This document shows positions 26,590-36,031 of a DNA stretch of 64,000 nt, in pieces (position 1 is the stretch's first letter; every line of letters starts with the position of its first letter). The notes beneath the pieces are model-generated. The model made no database searches and was not told the DNA's origin. It was given only the letters and a program-made list of their open reading frames with translations. This DNA comes from Clostridia bacterium. GTDB taxonomy: Bacteria; Bacillota; Clostridia; TANB77; UBA1234. Where the stretch lies: assembly GCA_900765095.1 (NCBI GenBank), contig CAAFRB010000098.1, positions 8,482 through 72,481 of the forward strand, given 5' to 3'. The position numbers and the translations under genes are program-made.

Positions 26590-28278
26590 ATGATAAAGAA
26601 ATGGGAGTGTAATAAAATTGATGAGGAGAAAGTAAATGAATTCTCAAAGAAGAATAATGTGTCACGTTTGTTATCAAAGGTAATGCTTAGCCGTGGATTT
26701 ACAGATGATGCAGAGGTTCAAAAGTTTTTACACCCAAAACTTGATGAATTATATGATCCTTTCCTTATAAATGATATGGATATTGCAGTAAATAGGATAA
26801 TGGAAGCTTGCGAGAGAAAAGAAAAAGTGACTATATACGGCGATTACGATGTTGATGGGATAACAAGTATAGCTGTTTTAAAAAGCTTTTTACTTGAGCA
26901 AGGAATGAATGTTGATCACTATTTGCCAAGTAGGTTAGAAGAGGGATATGGACTAAATAATGATGCAATAAAGAAAATATATGAACAGGGGACAAAGCTA
27001 TTAATAACAGTCGATTGCGGAATATCTGCATTTAACGAAATTGAGTATGCAAATGAACTTGGAATTGAAGTTATAGTAACGGACCATCATGAATGTCCTG
27101 AAAAGTTGCCAAACGCACTAGCTGTGCTTGATCCAAAAAGAGAAGACAGTACATATCCATTCTCTTCACTTGCAGGAGTGGGAGTTTCGTTTAAACTTAT
27201 ACAAGCGATATCTTATAAATTAAATTTAGACAGAAAAAAATATTTAAAATATTTAGATATAGTTTGTTTAGGCACAGTGGCAGACATAGTTCCACTTCTT
27301 GATGAAAATAGAATAATAGTTAATTACGGATTGATTCTTATGAGGCAAACGAGAAAAGTCGGATTGCAAGAGCTAATAGTAGCTTCAGGATACAGCAAGA
27401 TTGATTCAACATCGATTTCTTTTGGATTAGCACCAAGACTTAACGCATGCGGAAGAATGGGAAAAGCTGATTTAGCTCTAGAACTGATTCTTACGACAGA
27501 TAGGGAAGAAGCACGTAAAATAGCGTTGGAATTGAATGAAATAAACAAAGAACGACAAGAGGTTGAAAAAAGGATAATAAGCGAAGCTATTGAAACAATA
27601 GAGCGTGATAAGCTATATGAAAATGGAATAATCGTTGTAAATAACGAGAATTGGCATCATGGAGTAATTGGTATTGTTGCTTCAAAAATAACCGAAACTT
27701 ATTATAAGCCTAGCATATTGATATGTATGGAGAATGGCAAGGGAAAAGGCTCTGGTAGAAGCATAGAAGGCTTTGACTTACATGGTGCACTTTCAAAATG
27801 TGATGACTTATTAGATAAATTCGGTGGACATGAGATGGCGATTGGACTTTCAATCGACGAGAGTAATTTAAACGATCTAAAAAAACGTTTGTTTGAGATT
27901 GCAAAGGAAAGCGATATAGAAGAGATGCAACCAGTTATAAAAATAGATGCAGAGGTTACCTCGGATGATGTTTCTTTTGAAACGATAAAAGAATTAGAAG
28001 CACTTGAGCCATTCGGCGAAGCAAACCCATCACCTGTTTTCATGTATCGCAATTTGAAAGTAGATAGTGTAAGAGCTTTATCGAACGCAAAACATTTGAG
28101 ATTAGTTCTTAAAGACAATAATTTTAGATATGATGCGATTGCATTTAATATGGGAGAAAAAAGGCATAGTATTGATATTGGAAATAGGGTGGATATTGCA
28201 CATTCACTTGAAATAAATCATTTCAACAATATGGATAAAATTCAATTCAATCTGAAAGATATAAAAAAGAGTTTGTAG
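26590..28278 (+). CDS. recJ: single-stranded-DNA exonuclease RecJ
   Basis: RecJ degrades single-stranded DNA 5' to 3' in recombination and repair. The 562-aa product carries the DHH-family motifs YGDYDVDGITS near residue 82, TVDCGIS, VTDHHECPE and the late GRMGKADLA and GSGRSIEGFDL runs with FGGHEMAIGLS (DHHA1). Length is standard for a short RecJ. It precedes relA by 25 nt, a common pairing in Firmicutes. Confidence 0.95.
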   Translation: MIKKWECNKIDEEKVNEFSKKNNVSRLLSKVMLSRGFTDDAEVQKFLHPKLDELYDPFLINDMDIAVNRIMEACERKEKVTIYGDYDVDGITSIAVLKSFLLEQGMNVDHYLPSRLEEGYGLNNDAIKKIYEQGTKLLITVDCGISAFNEIEYANELGIEVIVTDHHECPEKLPNALAVLDPKREDSTYPFSSLAGVGVSFKLIQAISYKLNLDRKKYLKYLDIVCLGTVADIVPLLDENRIIVNYGLILMRQTRKVGLQELIVASGYSKIDSTSISFGLAPRLNACGRMGKADLALELILTTDREEARKIALELNEINKERQEVEKRIISEAIETIERDKLYENGIIVVNNENWHHGVIGIVASKITETYYKPSILICMENGKGKGSGRSIEGFDLHGALSKCDDLLDKFGGHEMAIGLSIDESNLNDLKKRLFEIAKESDIEEMQPVIKIDAEVTSDDVSFETIKELEALEPFGEANPSPVFMYRNLKVDSVRALSNAKHLRLVLKDNNFRYDAIAFNMGEKRHSIDIGNRVDIAHSLEINHFNNMDKIQFNLKDIKKSL

Positions 28279-28303
28279 ACTTTTAAGGAAAGGATGATGA
28301 TAT

Positions 28304-30475
28304 ATGGCTACAATTCAAGATATAATATCAAAGGTAAAGAGTTATAATAGAAAATCTGATACTAAATTAATAATGAGAGCCTACGAATATGCTGATGCAC
28401 TTCATGCTGGACAAAAAAGAAAATCGGATGAGCCATATATAATACACCCACTTGAGGTAGCATACATAGTTTCAACACTAGAGCTTGACGACAATGCGAT
28501 TTGTGCAGCTCTTTTGCATGATGTAGTTGAAGACACTAGTGCAACGCTCGACGATATAAAAAACGAATTTGGCGAAGAAATTGCAATGCTAGTTGATGGT
28601 GTAACAAAACTTGGAAAAATTGCAAACTACATAGATAAAGAAGAAGAACAAGTTGAAAACTATAGAAAGTTCTTTATGGCAATGGCTAAAGATATAAGAG
28701 TGGTTATGATAAAACTTGCAGATAGACTCCATAATATGCGAACATTGAAGCATTTAAGTGATGATAGAAAAGTGGCAATAGCAAAGGAAACAAGACAACT
28801 ATACGCACCACTTGCTAACAGGCTTGGTATATATTCGATAAAGTGGGAGCTTGAAGACTTGAGCTTATTATATCTTGAACCAGACGTATATAAAGAACTG
28901 GTAGAAGGAATAAACTCAAAACGTGCTGAGAGAGAAGCTTTTATAAACGACATAATAATTGAAATTAGAAAAAAATTAAAAGAAGTAAAAATAGAAGCAG
29001 AAGTATATGGTCGTCCAAAACATTTGTATAGCATATATAGGAAGATGCAAAAGGATAATAAAACATTAGACCAAATATATGACTTGTTTGCAATGAGAAT
29101 AATCGTAAATTCAGTAAAGGATTGCTACGCTGCACTTGGACTTGTACATGAACTATATAAGCCTATGCCAGGTCGTTTCAAAGATTACATAGCAGTCCCA
29201 AAACCTAATATGTACCAATCACTTCACACAACATTGATTGGCAAAAACGGAACGCCATTTGAAATACAAATAAGAACATGGGACATGCACAGGGTTGCAG
29301 AATATGGTATTGCCGCTCACTGGGCGTATAAAGAAGGAAAGAACATATCAGCATCAGATGAAAAACTATCATGGCTTAGAGAAACATTGGAATGGCAAAG
29401 AGAAACAAACGATGATAGAGATTTCATGAATAAACTAAAATTCGATTTATTCGACGAAGATGTATTTGTATTTACTCCAAAGGGAGATATTAAAGCTTTA
29501 CCTGCCGGCAGTATACCAATAGATCTAGCTTATTCTATACACGAACAAATAGGAAATAGAATGGTCGGTGCAAAAATAAACAATAAAATGGTGCCAATCA
29601 CAACTCCATTAAGAAATGGAGATATAGTAGAAATAATAACATCAGACAATGCCAAAGGACCAAGTAGAGATTGGATAAAAATAGTAAAAACAACACAAGC
29701 TCGTAGTAAAATTCAAAACTGGTATAAGAAAGCGCAGAAGGTTGAAAATACTGCAAAAGGAAAAGAATTAGTTGAAAAAGAATTAAAAAGAATAGGAATG
29801 TCTTTTTCAGATTTATTCAAGACGGAATGGTTAGAAAAAGCCTTGCAGAGGTACAAATACAATACTTTAGACGATTGTTACGCTGCAATAGGATTTGGAG
29901 CTATATCACCTGCGAAAATAATAACAAGACTTCTTGAAGAATATAAAAAAGAGCATAAAGAAGAAGAGATTGAGAAAAAGATAGACGAACTTCGCGAAAC
30001 TAAAAAGATAGATAGAAGCAAAGTATCCAAAACAGGTGTCATAGTAAAAGGAATAGATAATTGTTTGGTAAAACTATCTCGTTGTTGCAATCCGCTTCCA
30101 GGTGATGAAATAATAGGGTACATAACAAAAGGAAGAGGTGTTTCTGTACATAGAGCAGACTGCGTAAATTGCAAAGAACTGCTAACAGACGAACAAAGAC
30201 TAATTGATGTTTCTTGGTACAAAGAAAATAACGCATCTTATGTTACAGAATTAGAAGTTTATGCAAATGACAGAGCAGGATTACTTGCAGATATAACAGT
30301 CGCTGTTGGAGAATTAAAAGCAAAGATAGTATCAATAAATGCTAAAACAGTACAAAATAATAGAGTTGCGATAATAAACATAGGTGTTGAAGTTGAAAAC
30401 ATCGATATGCTTAACAAAGTAATAAAAACAGTAAGAAAGGTTGATAGTGTCTATGATGTACATAGACAAAAATAG
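28304..30475 (+). CDS. relA: bifunctional (p)ppGpp synthetase/hydrolase
   Basis: This long RSH protein makes and breaks the stringent-response alarmones. In the 723-aa product the HD hydrolase has HPLEVAYIVS and LLHDVVEDT near residues 50-80. The synthetase has PGRFKDYIAVPKPNMYQSLH and EIQIRTWDMHRVAEYGIAAHW. TGS follows (about 395-455), then the zinc-finger RCCNPLPGDEIIGYITKGRG and a C-terminal ACT domain. Both enzymatic halves look intact. It is coupled to recJ and the MBL gene. Confidence 0.96.
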   Translation: MATIQDIISKVKSYNRKSDTKLIMRAYEYADALHAGQKRKSDEPYIIHPLEVAYIVSTLELDDNAICAALLHDVVEDTSATLDDIKNEFGEEIAMLVDGVTKLGKIANYIDKEEEQVENYRKFFMAMAKDIRVVMIKLADRLHNMRTLKHLSDDRKVAIAKETRQLYAPLANRLGIYSIKWELEDLSLLYLEPDVYKELVEGINSKRAEREAFINDIIIEIRKKLKEVKIEAEVYGRPKHLYSIYRKMQKDNKTLDQIYDLFAMRIIVNSVKDCYAALGLVHELYKPMPGRFKDYIAVPKPNMYQSLHTTLIGKNGTPFEIQIRTWDMHRVAEYGIAAHWAYKEGKNISASDEKLSWLRETLEWQRETNDDRDFMNKLKFDLFDEDVFVFTPKGDIKALPAGSIPIDLAYSIHEQIGNRMVGAKINNKMVPITTPLRNGDIVEIITSDNAKGPSRDWIKIVKTTQARSKIQNWYKKAQKVENTAKGKELVEKELKRIGMSFSDLFKTEWLEKALQRYKYNTLDDCYAAIGFGAISPAKIITRLLEEYKKEHKEEEIEKKIDELRETKKIDRSKVSKTGVIVKGIDNCLVKLSRCCNPLPGDEIIGYITKGRGVSVHRADCVNCKELLTDEQRLIDVSWYKENNASYVTELEVYANDRAGLLADITVAVGELKAKIVSINAKTVQNNRVAIINIGVEVENIDMLNKVIKTVRKVDSVYDVHRQK

Positions 30476-30489
30476 GAGGCAGACTCAAT

Positions 30490-31128
30490 ATGATAATGAA
30501 AATATTTAGAGCAAAAGTCGGAGTAGCTGATTTGTACACTAATATGTATGTTGTTGCAGATGAAAAGACAAAGGATGGAATACTAATAGATGCTGGTGCT
30601 GGAACTGATAAAATAATTGATTACATAGACTTCATGGGAATAAAGCTAAGATACATCATTTTAACGCATTGCCATGCAGACCACATATCAGGACTAAAAG
30701 CATTAAGAAAGGAATACCCACGAGTGCCTATAGTTATCAATGAAGATGATAAAAAAGGAATGACTGATCCAACAATAAACCAATGCGAAATTCTAGGCGT
30801 AGACAACAATTACATAGAAGCTGATTTAGTGGTAAAAGAAGGAGATGTAATAAAATTTGGTGAATTAGAAGCAAAAATAATTCACACGCCAGGGCACACA
30901 GCAGGAAGTATGTGCATACTTATAAACGACGCATTATTTAGTGGAGATACAATGTTTAAGCATATATATGGCAGGACAGATTTAAAAACAGGTTCAGAAC
31001 GAGAGATAATGTGGTCAATAAAAGACAAACTATTACAACTTCCTGATGATACAATAGTATATCCAGGGCACGGACTAACAACTATAATAAGAGAAGAAAA
31101 AGAAATTTATTTGGAAGAATGGAATTAA
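30490..31128 (+). CDS. MBL-fold hydrolase, glyoxalase II-like
   Basis: The 212-aa metallo-beta-lactamase-fold protein has the zinc motif ILTHCHADHISG near residue 57, with further ligands in HTPGHTAGS, SGDTMF and VYPGHG. This small family is common downstream of relA in clostridia. The substrate is unknown. The start overlaps a good AGGAGG context. A second ATG two codons later is possible. Confidence 0.9.
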   Translation: MIMKIFRAKVGVADLYTNMYVVADEKTKDGILIDAGAGTDKIIDYIDFMGIKLRYIILTHCHADHISGLKALRKEYPRVPIVINEDDKKGMTDPTINQCEILGVDNNYIEADLVVKEGDVIKFGELEAKIIHTPGHTAGSMCILINDALFSGDTMFKHIYGRTDLKTGSEREIMWSIKDKLLQLPDDTIVYPGHGLTTIIREEKEIYLEEWN

Positions 31129-31160
31129 TAAAAAATTTATTAAATGCCATAAGGAGGAAA

Positions 31161-31217
31161 ATGAACATGAACAATACACTTGGAACCGTTGGGGCTGTAC
31201 ACACAAGCCATTTTTAA
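31161..31217 (+). CDS. small ORF (18 aa) with strong ribosome site, open again after TAA
   Basis: AAGGAGGAAA stands directly before ATG 31161. The frame encodes 18 residues (ends AVHTSHF) and stops at TAA 31215-31217. The same frame then stays open for 26 more codons (TEEKEDTCNGFNVGSCSYTQ..., second TAA at 31296). A strong hairpin terminator begins six bases later. The layout suggests one 44-residue peptide gene with a premature stop, or an 18-residue peptide with an accidental extension. The rest of 31129-31513 shows only the terminator and the spoIIIA leader. Confidence 0.4.
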   Translation: MNMNNTLGTVGAVHTSHF

Positions 31218-31303
31218 ACTGAAGAAAAGGAAGATACTTGCAATGGATTTAATGTAGGTTCTTGTTCGTATACTCAAAATTTAATAAACGATGAATAAAG
31301 CGA

Positions 31304-31345
31304 AGACTAGGTTAAGTATGAAAAAGATACTTAATCTAGTCTTTT
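31304..31345 (+). terminator. intrinsic terminator
   Basis: A 15-bp stem (GACTAGGTTAAGTAT / ATACTTAATCTAGTC, one wobble) with a 7-nt loop is followed by TTTTT. It closes the recJ-relA-MBL transcript before the spoIIIA operon. Confidence 0.93.
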
Positions 31346-31513
31346 TGGCGTTATTAAAATTTATAAAAAAATAAAAATCAACACAAAATTAAGTAATGGA
31401 GCACGCTTAAGCTCAGCTACGAAAAGCGTCATAATTTATTATATTCTTTTTATAAAATTTTAGTTCTAAATTTTAAACTTATTGCATATACATATTTTAG
31501 AGGTGAATAGTGT

Positions 31514-32427
31514 ATGCTCTCAAAAATATATGATGAAATCTTATCGTATTTCCCAGAAAAAATTAAAGAAAAAGTTAATCAATGTAATCCTGATGTTTGG
31601 GACAAGGCTTGTGAAGTAAGGATTAGGGCTGGTTGCCCTGTGATTATCTCGTCTTATAACAATGAGGTGATTATTGATTATATTGCTACAACTGAGGATG
31701 TTTTAAGAGTGCTTGGAAACTTTTCGGATAATTCTATTTATTCTATTCAAAATGAACTTAATTCTGGTTTTATAACGATTAAGGGTCGGCCATAGAGTTG
31801 GTGTTTCTGGCACAAGTGTTTTTGAAGATAATAGAATAAAAAATATTAAATACATATCTAGTTTGAATATTCGTATAGCAAGAGAGATCAAGGATTGTAG
31901 TTTGAATGTTTTGAGTAAAATATGTCAGAACGAATTTGAAAATACAATAATAATTTCTCCGCCACGGTTGTGGAAAAACTACTCTTTTACGTGACATGAT
32001 TAGGGTACTAAGCAATCGAAAAAAGTTGGACAAGCCTTATACTATTGGGCTTGTTGATGAGCGTTCGGAGATTGCGGCAATGTATAAGGGTGTGCCGCAA
32101 AATGATATTGGAATCAGAACTGATGTTATGAATAATTGTGTTAAAAGTGTTGGTATTAGAATGATGGTGAGAAGTATGGCACCTGATATTATTGCGACTG
32201 ACGAGATTGGTGGTGAGAATGACATTGATGCTGTTCTTGAGTCTGTTTGTCTTGGGGTTAAGTTGCTTCTTACGATTCATGGAATGGGGTTAAGTGATAT
32301 GCCTAGCAAGTTGCTTAATTCTAATGTTTTTAAAAATGTTATTGTTCTTTCTAAAGAAGGCCCGCCTGGCTTTGTTAAAAATATTTATAAAATGGAGGAT
32401 AATAAATATGTTGATGTTTATTCTTAA
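31514..32427 (+). CDS. spoIIIAA: SpoIIIAA, sporulation AAA+/secretion-type ATPase, needs two +1 shifts
   Basis: SpoIIIAA is the mother-cell ATPase of the SpoIIIA-SpoIIQ channel. The zero frame stops after FITIKGRP. The family run HRVGVSGTSVFEDN...ISPPR follows in the +1 frame, and the Walker A end CGKTTLLRD plus the rest (ending YVDVYS) in the next +1 frame. The two break points are the in-frame CGG codons 31787-31789 and 31965-31967. Skipping each C gives KGGHRVG and SPPGCGKTT, both ideal, and a 303-aa protein. The following seven operon genes are intact. A CATATACAT box at 31485-31493 could be part of a sigma-E promoter (weak). AGAGGTG is the ribosome site. Confidence 0.9.
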
Positions 32428-32938
32428 GTGTGTACTTATTGTGATGGTGTTTGGAATCTCGTCTTTTATAGGGTATTTGTTTGCAAATAAGTTTTCTTCT
32501 AGGGTTTCTGAAATAAATGATTTGTTACTTGCTCTTGAAATATTTGAGACTAGAATAAAGTATACTTATGATTCGATTACAACTACTTTTATGTATATTG
32601 CTGATAATGTGAAGACGAAAATATATAGAATATTTTTTATAACTGCTGAAAAAGTAAGAGAAAATAAAAATGCTTCTGCTGGTGATATTTTTAAGCAGGT
32701 TGTGGATGATGAAAAAATATTTTTGAACTTGAATAGTGATGATATTGAGATTTTGAAGGAACTTGGGATTTCACTTGGTCAGACGGACTTGGAAGGTCAA
32801 TTAAAGAATATAAGGCTGGTTTATAATTCTTTGAAATCGCAATTGGAAAGTGCAAAGGAAGAGAAAGGCAAGAATTTTAAATTGTATAGGAATATGGGTG
32901 TTTTGTGTGGACTTATTATAATTATAATACTGCTATAA
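32408..32938 (+). CDS. spoIIIAB: SpoIIIAB, stage III sporulation protein
   Basis: This membrane-anchored mother-cell protein is part of the SpoIIIA channel and has a type II secretion GspF-like fold. The 176-aa product has an N-terminal helix (FILKCVLIVMVFGISSFIGY), then helices with the family run EISDLL-like EINDLLLALEIFETRIKY, and a C-terminal helix. ATG 32408 follows GGAGGA and overlaps the spoIIIAA end by 20 nt, so translation is coupled. Confidence 0.93.
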   Translation: MLMFILKCVLIVMVFGISSFIGYLFANKFSSRVSEINDLLLALEIFETRIKYTYDSITTTFMYIADNVKTKIYRIFFITAEKVRENKNASAGDIFKQVVDDEKIFLNLNSDDIEILKELGISLGQTDLEGQLKNIRLVYNSLKSQLESAKEEKGKNFKLYRNMGVLCGLIIIIILL

Positions 32939-32963
32939 ATAGGTCGAATAATAGGAGGAAATT

Positions 32964-33158
32964 ATGGGAATTGATTTGCTTTTTAAAATTGCTGCAATTG
33001 GTATTCTTGTCGCTGTGCTTCATCAAGTTCTTGTACGAGCTGGACGTGAGGATCAAGCAATGATGACAACGCTTACAGGTCTTGTTATAGTTCTTGCAAT
33101 GGTTGTTAAAGAAATTAGTGAGTTGTTTAATACTGTAAAAACATTATTTAATCTGTAG
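32964..33158 (+). CDS. spoIIIAC: SpoIIIAC, stage III sporulation protein
   Basis: The 64-aa membrane protein has two helices (LLFKIAAIGILVAVLHQVLV and TLTGLVIVLAMVVKEISEL), with the polar turn AGREDQAMM typical of SpoIIIAC. It sits in the mother-cell engulfing membrane. RBS is AGGAGG. Confidence 0.95.
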   Translation: MGIDLLFKIAAIGILVAVLHQVLVRAGREDQAMMTTLTGLVIVLAMVVKEISELFNTVKTLFNL

Positions 33159-33173
33159 ATTGGGAGAGTTCTT

Positions 33174-33557
33174 ATGAATATAACTCAAATTGTGGCATTT
33201 GGATTGGTGGCTACTTTTATAATTGTTTTGCTAAAACAGTATAAGAGTGAATATGCAATTTATGCGTCTGTTATAGCAGGTGCGACGCTATTGTTTTTTG
33301 CTATGAATAAGGTTGGCACAATTATTAATTTGCTTGAGAATTTAGTTGATACTGTTGGAATAAATAAGGAATTTTTTAGGATTCTTCTAAAGATAACTGG
33401 TATTGCTTATTTGGTGGAGTTTGCTTCTAATATGTGTAAAGATGCTGGTGAAAGTGCAATAAGTTCAAAGATTGAGCTTGCTGGTAAATTACTGATTGTG
33501 ACTTTATCGATTCCTATAATATCAACGCTTGTGGAAACTATTACCGAGATAATTTAA
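33174..33557 (+). CDS. spoIIIAD: SpoIIIAD, stage III sporulation protein
   Basis: The 127-aa product has three to four membrane helices and the family run ITGIAYLVEFASNMCKDAGESAISSKIELAGK. It is related to SpoIIIAC by fold. Spacing of 15 nt from spoIIIAC and 13 nt to spoIIIAE is the normal operon layout. Confidence 0.95.
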   Translation: MNITQIVAFGLVATFIIVLLKQYKSEYAIYASVIAGATLLFFAMNKVGTIINLLENLVDTVGINKEFFRILLKITGIAYLVEFASNMCKDAGESAISSKIELAGKLLIVTLSIPIISTLVETITEII

Positions 33558-33570
33558 TGGAGATATACTT

Positions 33571-34677
33571 ATGAAAAAATTAGTATTTTGTGTAATTTGT
33601 ATTGTTTTATGTATGTTTGTAAAAGTTTCTTTCGCTACTGATGTTGATATTGATACGTTCTTGAATGAAACTAAACAATATACTGCTGATTTTTTTCCAA
33701 ATCTTAATAGTCAAAATATAGTTGATGAGCTTATAAATGGTGGCAATATTGATTCTAAAAGTTTGCTTAATAAAGTTGTTGATATCTTTATTGGTAAGAT
33801 TAAAGAAAATGCGAAAATAATTTTTTCTATAATTGCCGTTAGTATTCTTTGCAGTATACTTAAAAATGTACAGTCGACCTTCGGCGGGAATGTTAGTGAA
33901 ATTGCGTTTTATGTGTGTTATCTTTTTATAATTATATTAATTATTACATCTTATACTGATGTGATTTCCGTGTGCAGAGATACGATAACGAAGCTAAATA
34001 ATTTTATGAATATGCTTATTCCTTTGGTGCTAGGTTTGCTTGTGACAAATGGAAATATTGTTTCTGTTAGTATTCTTCAACCTGTTTTGCTTGTAATGAC
34101 ATCTATTATAAATGTTGTGATATCGAATGTTATATTGCCAATAATTTTTGTTTCGACGATGATGAATCTTATAGGAAATATATCTGAAAATATTAAGATT
34201 TCTAAAATACCCAAGTTACTACAGAAGACGTGCTTATGGTGTCTGGAATTTATTTTGATTATTTTTATTGGCGTTTTATCTATTGAAGGAACTTTAGGGG
34301 CTAATGTTGATGGTGTGACTGCGAAGGCTGCTAAAAGCATAGTTAGTACAGTAATTCCCGTCGTTGGTAAAGCATTAAGTGATGCTACTGATAGTATTCT
34401 TGGAGCGACTATGATAACGAGGAACGCTGTTGGAATTATAGGGATGATTGCGATTATTTCGATAGTGCTCAATCCCTTAATTAGTGTACTAATTATGATG
34501 ATTACATATAATGTGGCTGCGGCTTTGATTGAGCCGATTGTTGATTCGAGGATATCTAAATGTATGAGTGGAATGGGCGATTCTATAAAGATTGTTTTTG
34601 CACTTATGGCGACGGTATGTATGCTGTTTATAATATCTACGACTATAATGATAAAGATAGGAAATTTTTCAATATAA
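33571..34677 (+). CDS. spoIIIAE: SpoIIIAE, stage III sporulation protein
   Basis: This polytopic membrane component of the channel has a cleavable signal sequence (VICIVLCMFVKVSFA) and about seven membrane helices. Characteristic parts are the central LIPLVLGLLVTNGN and SIEGTLGANVDGVTAKAAKSIVSTVIPVVGKALSDA. The length of 368 aa is normal. Confidence 0.95.
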   Translation: MKKLVFCVICIVLCMFVKVSFATDVDIDTFLNETKQYTADFFPNLNSQNIVDELINGGNIDSKSLLNKVVDIFIGKIKENAKIIFSIIAVSILCSILKNVQSTFGGNVSEIAFYVCYLFIIILIITSYTDVISVCRDTITKLNNFMNMLIPLVLGLLVTNGNIVSVSILQPVLLVMTSIINVVISNVILPIIFVSTMMNLIGNISENIKISKIPKLLQKTCLWCLEFILIIFIGVLSIEGTLGANVDGVTAKAAKSIVSTVIPVVGKALSDATDSILGATMITRNAVGIIGMIAIISIVLNPLISVLIMMITYNVAAALIEPIVDSRISKCMSGMGDSIKIVFALMATVCMLFIISTTIMIKIGNFSI

Positions 34678-34709
34678 TTTAAGTAAGGTAGTGTGCGTTT
34701 GAAAGAGAG

Positions 34710-35264
34710 GTGATGAGATTGATTGATAGTTTATCAAATTATGCTATTGCTATAATTTGTTCGTCATTTCTTATGAATATAATTCAGATGATATTGCCTA
34801 ATAGTGCGAATAGAAAGTACGTGATTTTTGTTTGTAGCGTTATTGTTACGATAATTCTCGTTAATCCTGTTGTAAGTTTTGTTAACAAAGATTTTGATTT
34901 ACAAGAGATTTTTGAGAAGAATCAAAAAGAGTATATTGATTTGGAGAAGGATTATGAGAGTAAATATAATGATGAGGTAATTTTGAAATACAAGAAAAAC
35001 ATAGAAGATGGCATTGTGGAAAGATTAAATGAGACGGGTTATGTTGTACATAATATTGAATGTGAATATGACGAATATTCACTGGAACCTAAGGCTTTGC
35101 GACTTGACATAGAGGCGGATAATGGTGGTGTAACGCCTGTTAGAATAGAAGTTTCTAGCAATTATAAAGCGAGCGAAAATAAAGTTTCGTTTGTTGAGAT
35201 TACTAATATTAAAAGCATGATAAAAAAGACTTATGGAATTAATGACATAAAGATAAATGAGTAA
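34710..35264 (+). CDS. spoIIIAF: SpoIIIAF, stage III sporulation protein
   Basis: The product has two N-terminal helices (AIAIICSSFLMNIIQMILP and YVIFVCSVIVTIILVNPVVSF) and a soluble alpha-beta domain facing the intermembrane space. The start is uncertain. GTG 34710, ATG 34713 and TTG 34719 are in frame, and GAGAGG at 34705-34710 best fits TTG 34719. A copy of the dispersed repeat begins right after the stop. Confidence 0.92.
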   Translation: MMRLIDSLSNYAIAIICSSFLMNIIQMILPNSANRKYVIFVCSVIVTIILVNPVVSFVNKDFDLQEIFEKNQKEYIDLEKDYESKYNDEVILKYKKNIEDGIVERLNETGYVVHNIECEYDEYSLEPKALRLDIEADNGGVTPVRIEVSSNYKASENKVSFVEITNIKSMIKKTYGINDIKINE

Positions 35265-35420
35265 GAAAGATGAAAATCGAAGATTTTCATTCTTTCGACC
35301 CTCGAGAGTTTTCGACTGAAAGAAAGAAAATCTCTCGCATAGAATAAAGTTTTTTATACAATAGGAAAGAAGATAATTACATAAAAGATTGCAAATTTGT
35401 TACTTTCCTATTGTATAAAA
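35265..35420 (-). repeat. dispersed hairpin repeat, copy 3 (reverse orientation, inside the spoIIIA operon)
   Basis: This is a full-length copy in inverted orientation. The distal hairpin (GATGAAAATC/GATTTTCAT) is at 35269-35290 and the CTCTCG/CGAGAG middle at 35302-35338. The terminal arms are at 35351-35369 and 35403-35420 (18-19 bp). It fills the whole space between the spoIIIAF stop and the spoIIIAG ribosome site. RNA of the transcribed operon would fold into at least two strong hairpins here. Confidence 0.85.
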
Positions 35421-35440
35421 GTACAAAGGAGGAAAATGTT

Positions 35441-36007
35441 TTGGAAAAATTATTAGAAAAGTTTAATAACAAAAAGATGATTGAGAATTTGGGAATATTT
35501 TTGATACTTGCTATCATAGTATTGATAGTGATAAATACTCTTTTTGATAATAACAACAATAACAAGAATGTAAATTTAGTTCAAACGGTTTCAAATAAAG
35601 ATAATGTTGTAATTGACACAAATCTTGAGAGAAAGCTTGAAGGTATTTTGTCTAAGATTAGTGGTGCTGGCAAAGTGTCAGTTATGATTTCTTATTCTAA
35701 TGAAGTGTTGAAACAACCAATGACAGATGTTAAGACGACTACTACTGTTGTGAGTGAGAAAGATAGCAATGGTGGTGAAAGGAAGACGGAAGAAACAAGT
35801 ACAGAGGAAAGTGTAATCTATGAGCAAAATGGCAACAACAAAACTCCTATGTTAAAGCAAAATGTGTTGCCTACTATAATCGGCGTTATTGTGGTGGCAG
35901 ATGGTGCAAGCAATATTAGTGTGAAAGAAAGTTTAATACGTGCGGTCATTGCTGCAGTTGATGTGCCAAATCATAGAATACAAGTTTTTGCTAGTAGCAA
36001 AGCATAA
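35441..36007 (+). CDS. spoIIIAG: SpoIIIAG, stage III sporulation protein
   Basis: SpoIIIAG is the ring-forming protein of the SpoIIIA channel. The 188-aa product has one N-terminal helix (LGIFLILAIIVLIVINTLF) and a soluble ring-building domain with LEGILSKISGAGKVSVMISY and GVIVVADGASNISVKESLIRAV. TTG 35441 is chosen because AAAGGAGG lies eight bases before it. An open frame from 35411 would start inside the repeat arm. Confidence 0.94.
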   Translation: MEKLLEKFNNKKMIENLGIFLILAIIVLIVINTLFDNNNNNKNVNLVQTVSNKDNVVIDTNLERKLEGILSKISGAGKVSVMISYSNEVLKQPMTDVKTTTTVVSEKDSNGGERKTEETSTEESVIYEQNGNNKTPMLKQNVLPTIIGVIVVADGASNISVKESLIRAVIAAVDVPNHRIQVFASSKA

Positions 36008-36031
36008 GATGGGCTATAAGGAGGTTATATT

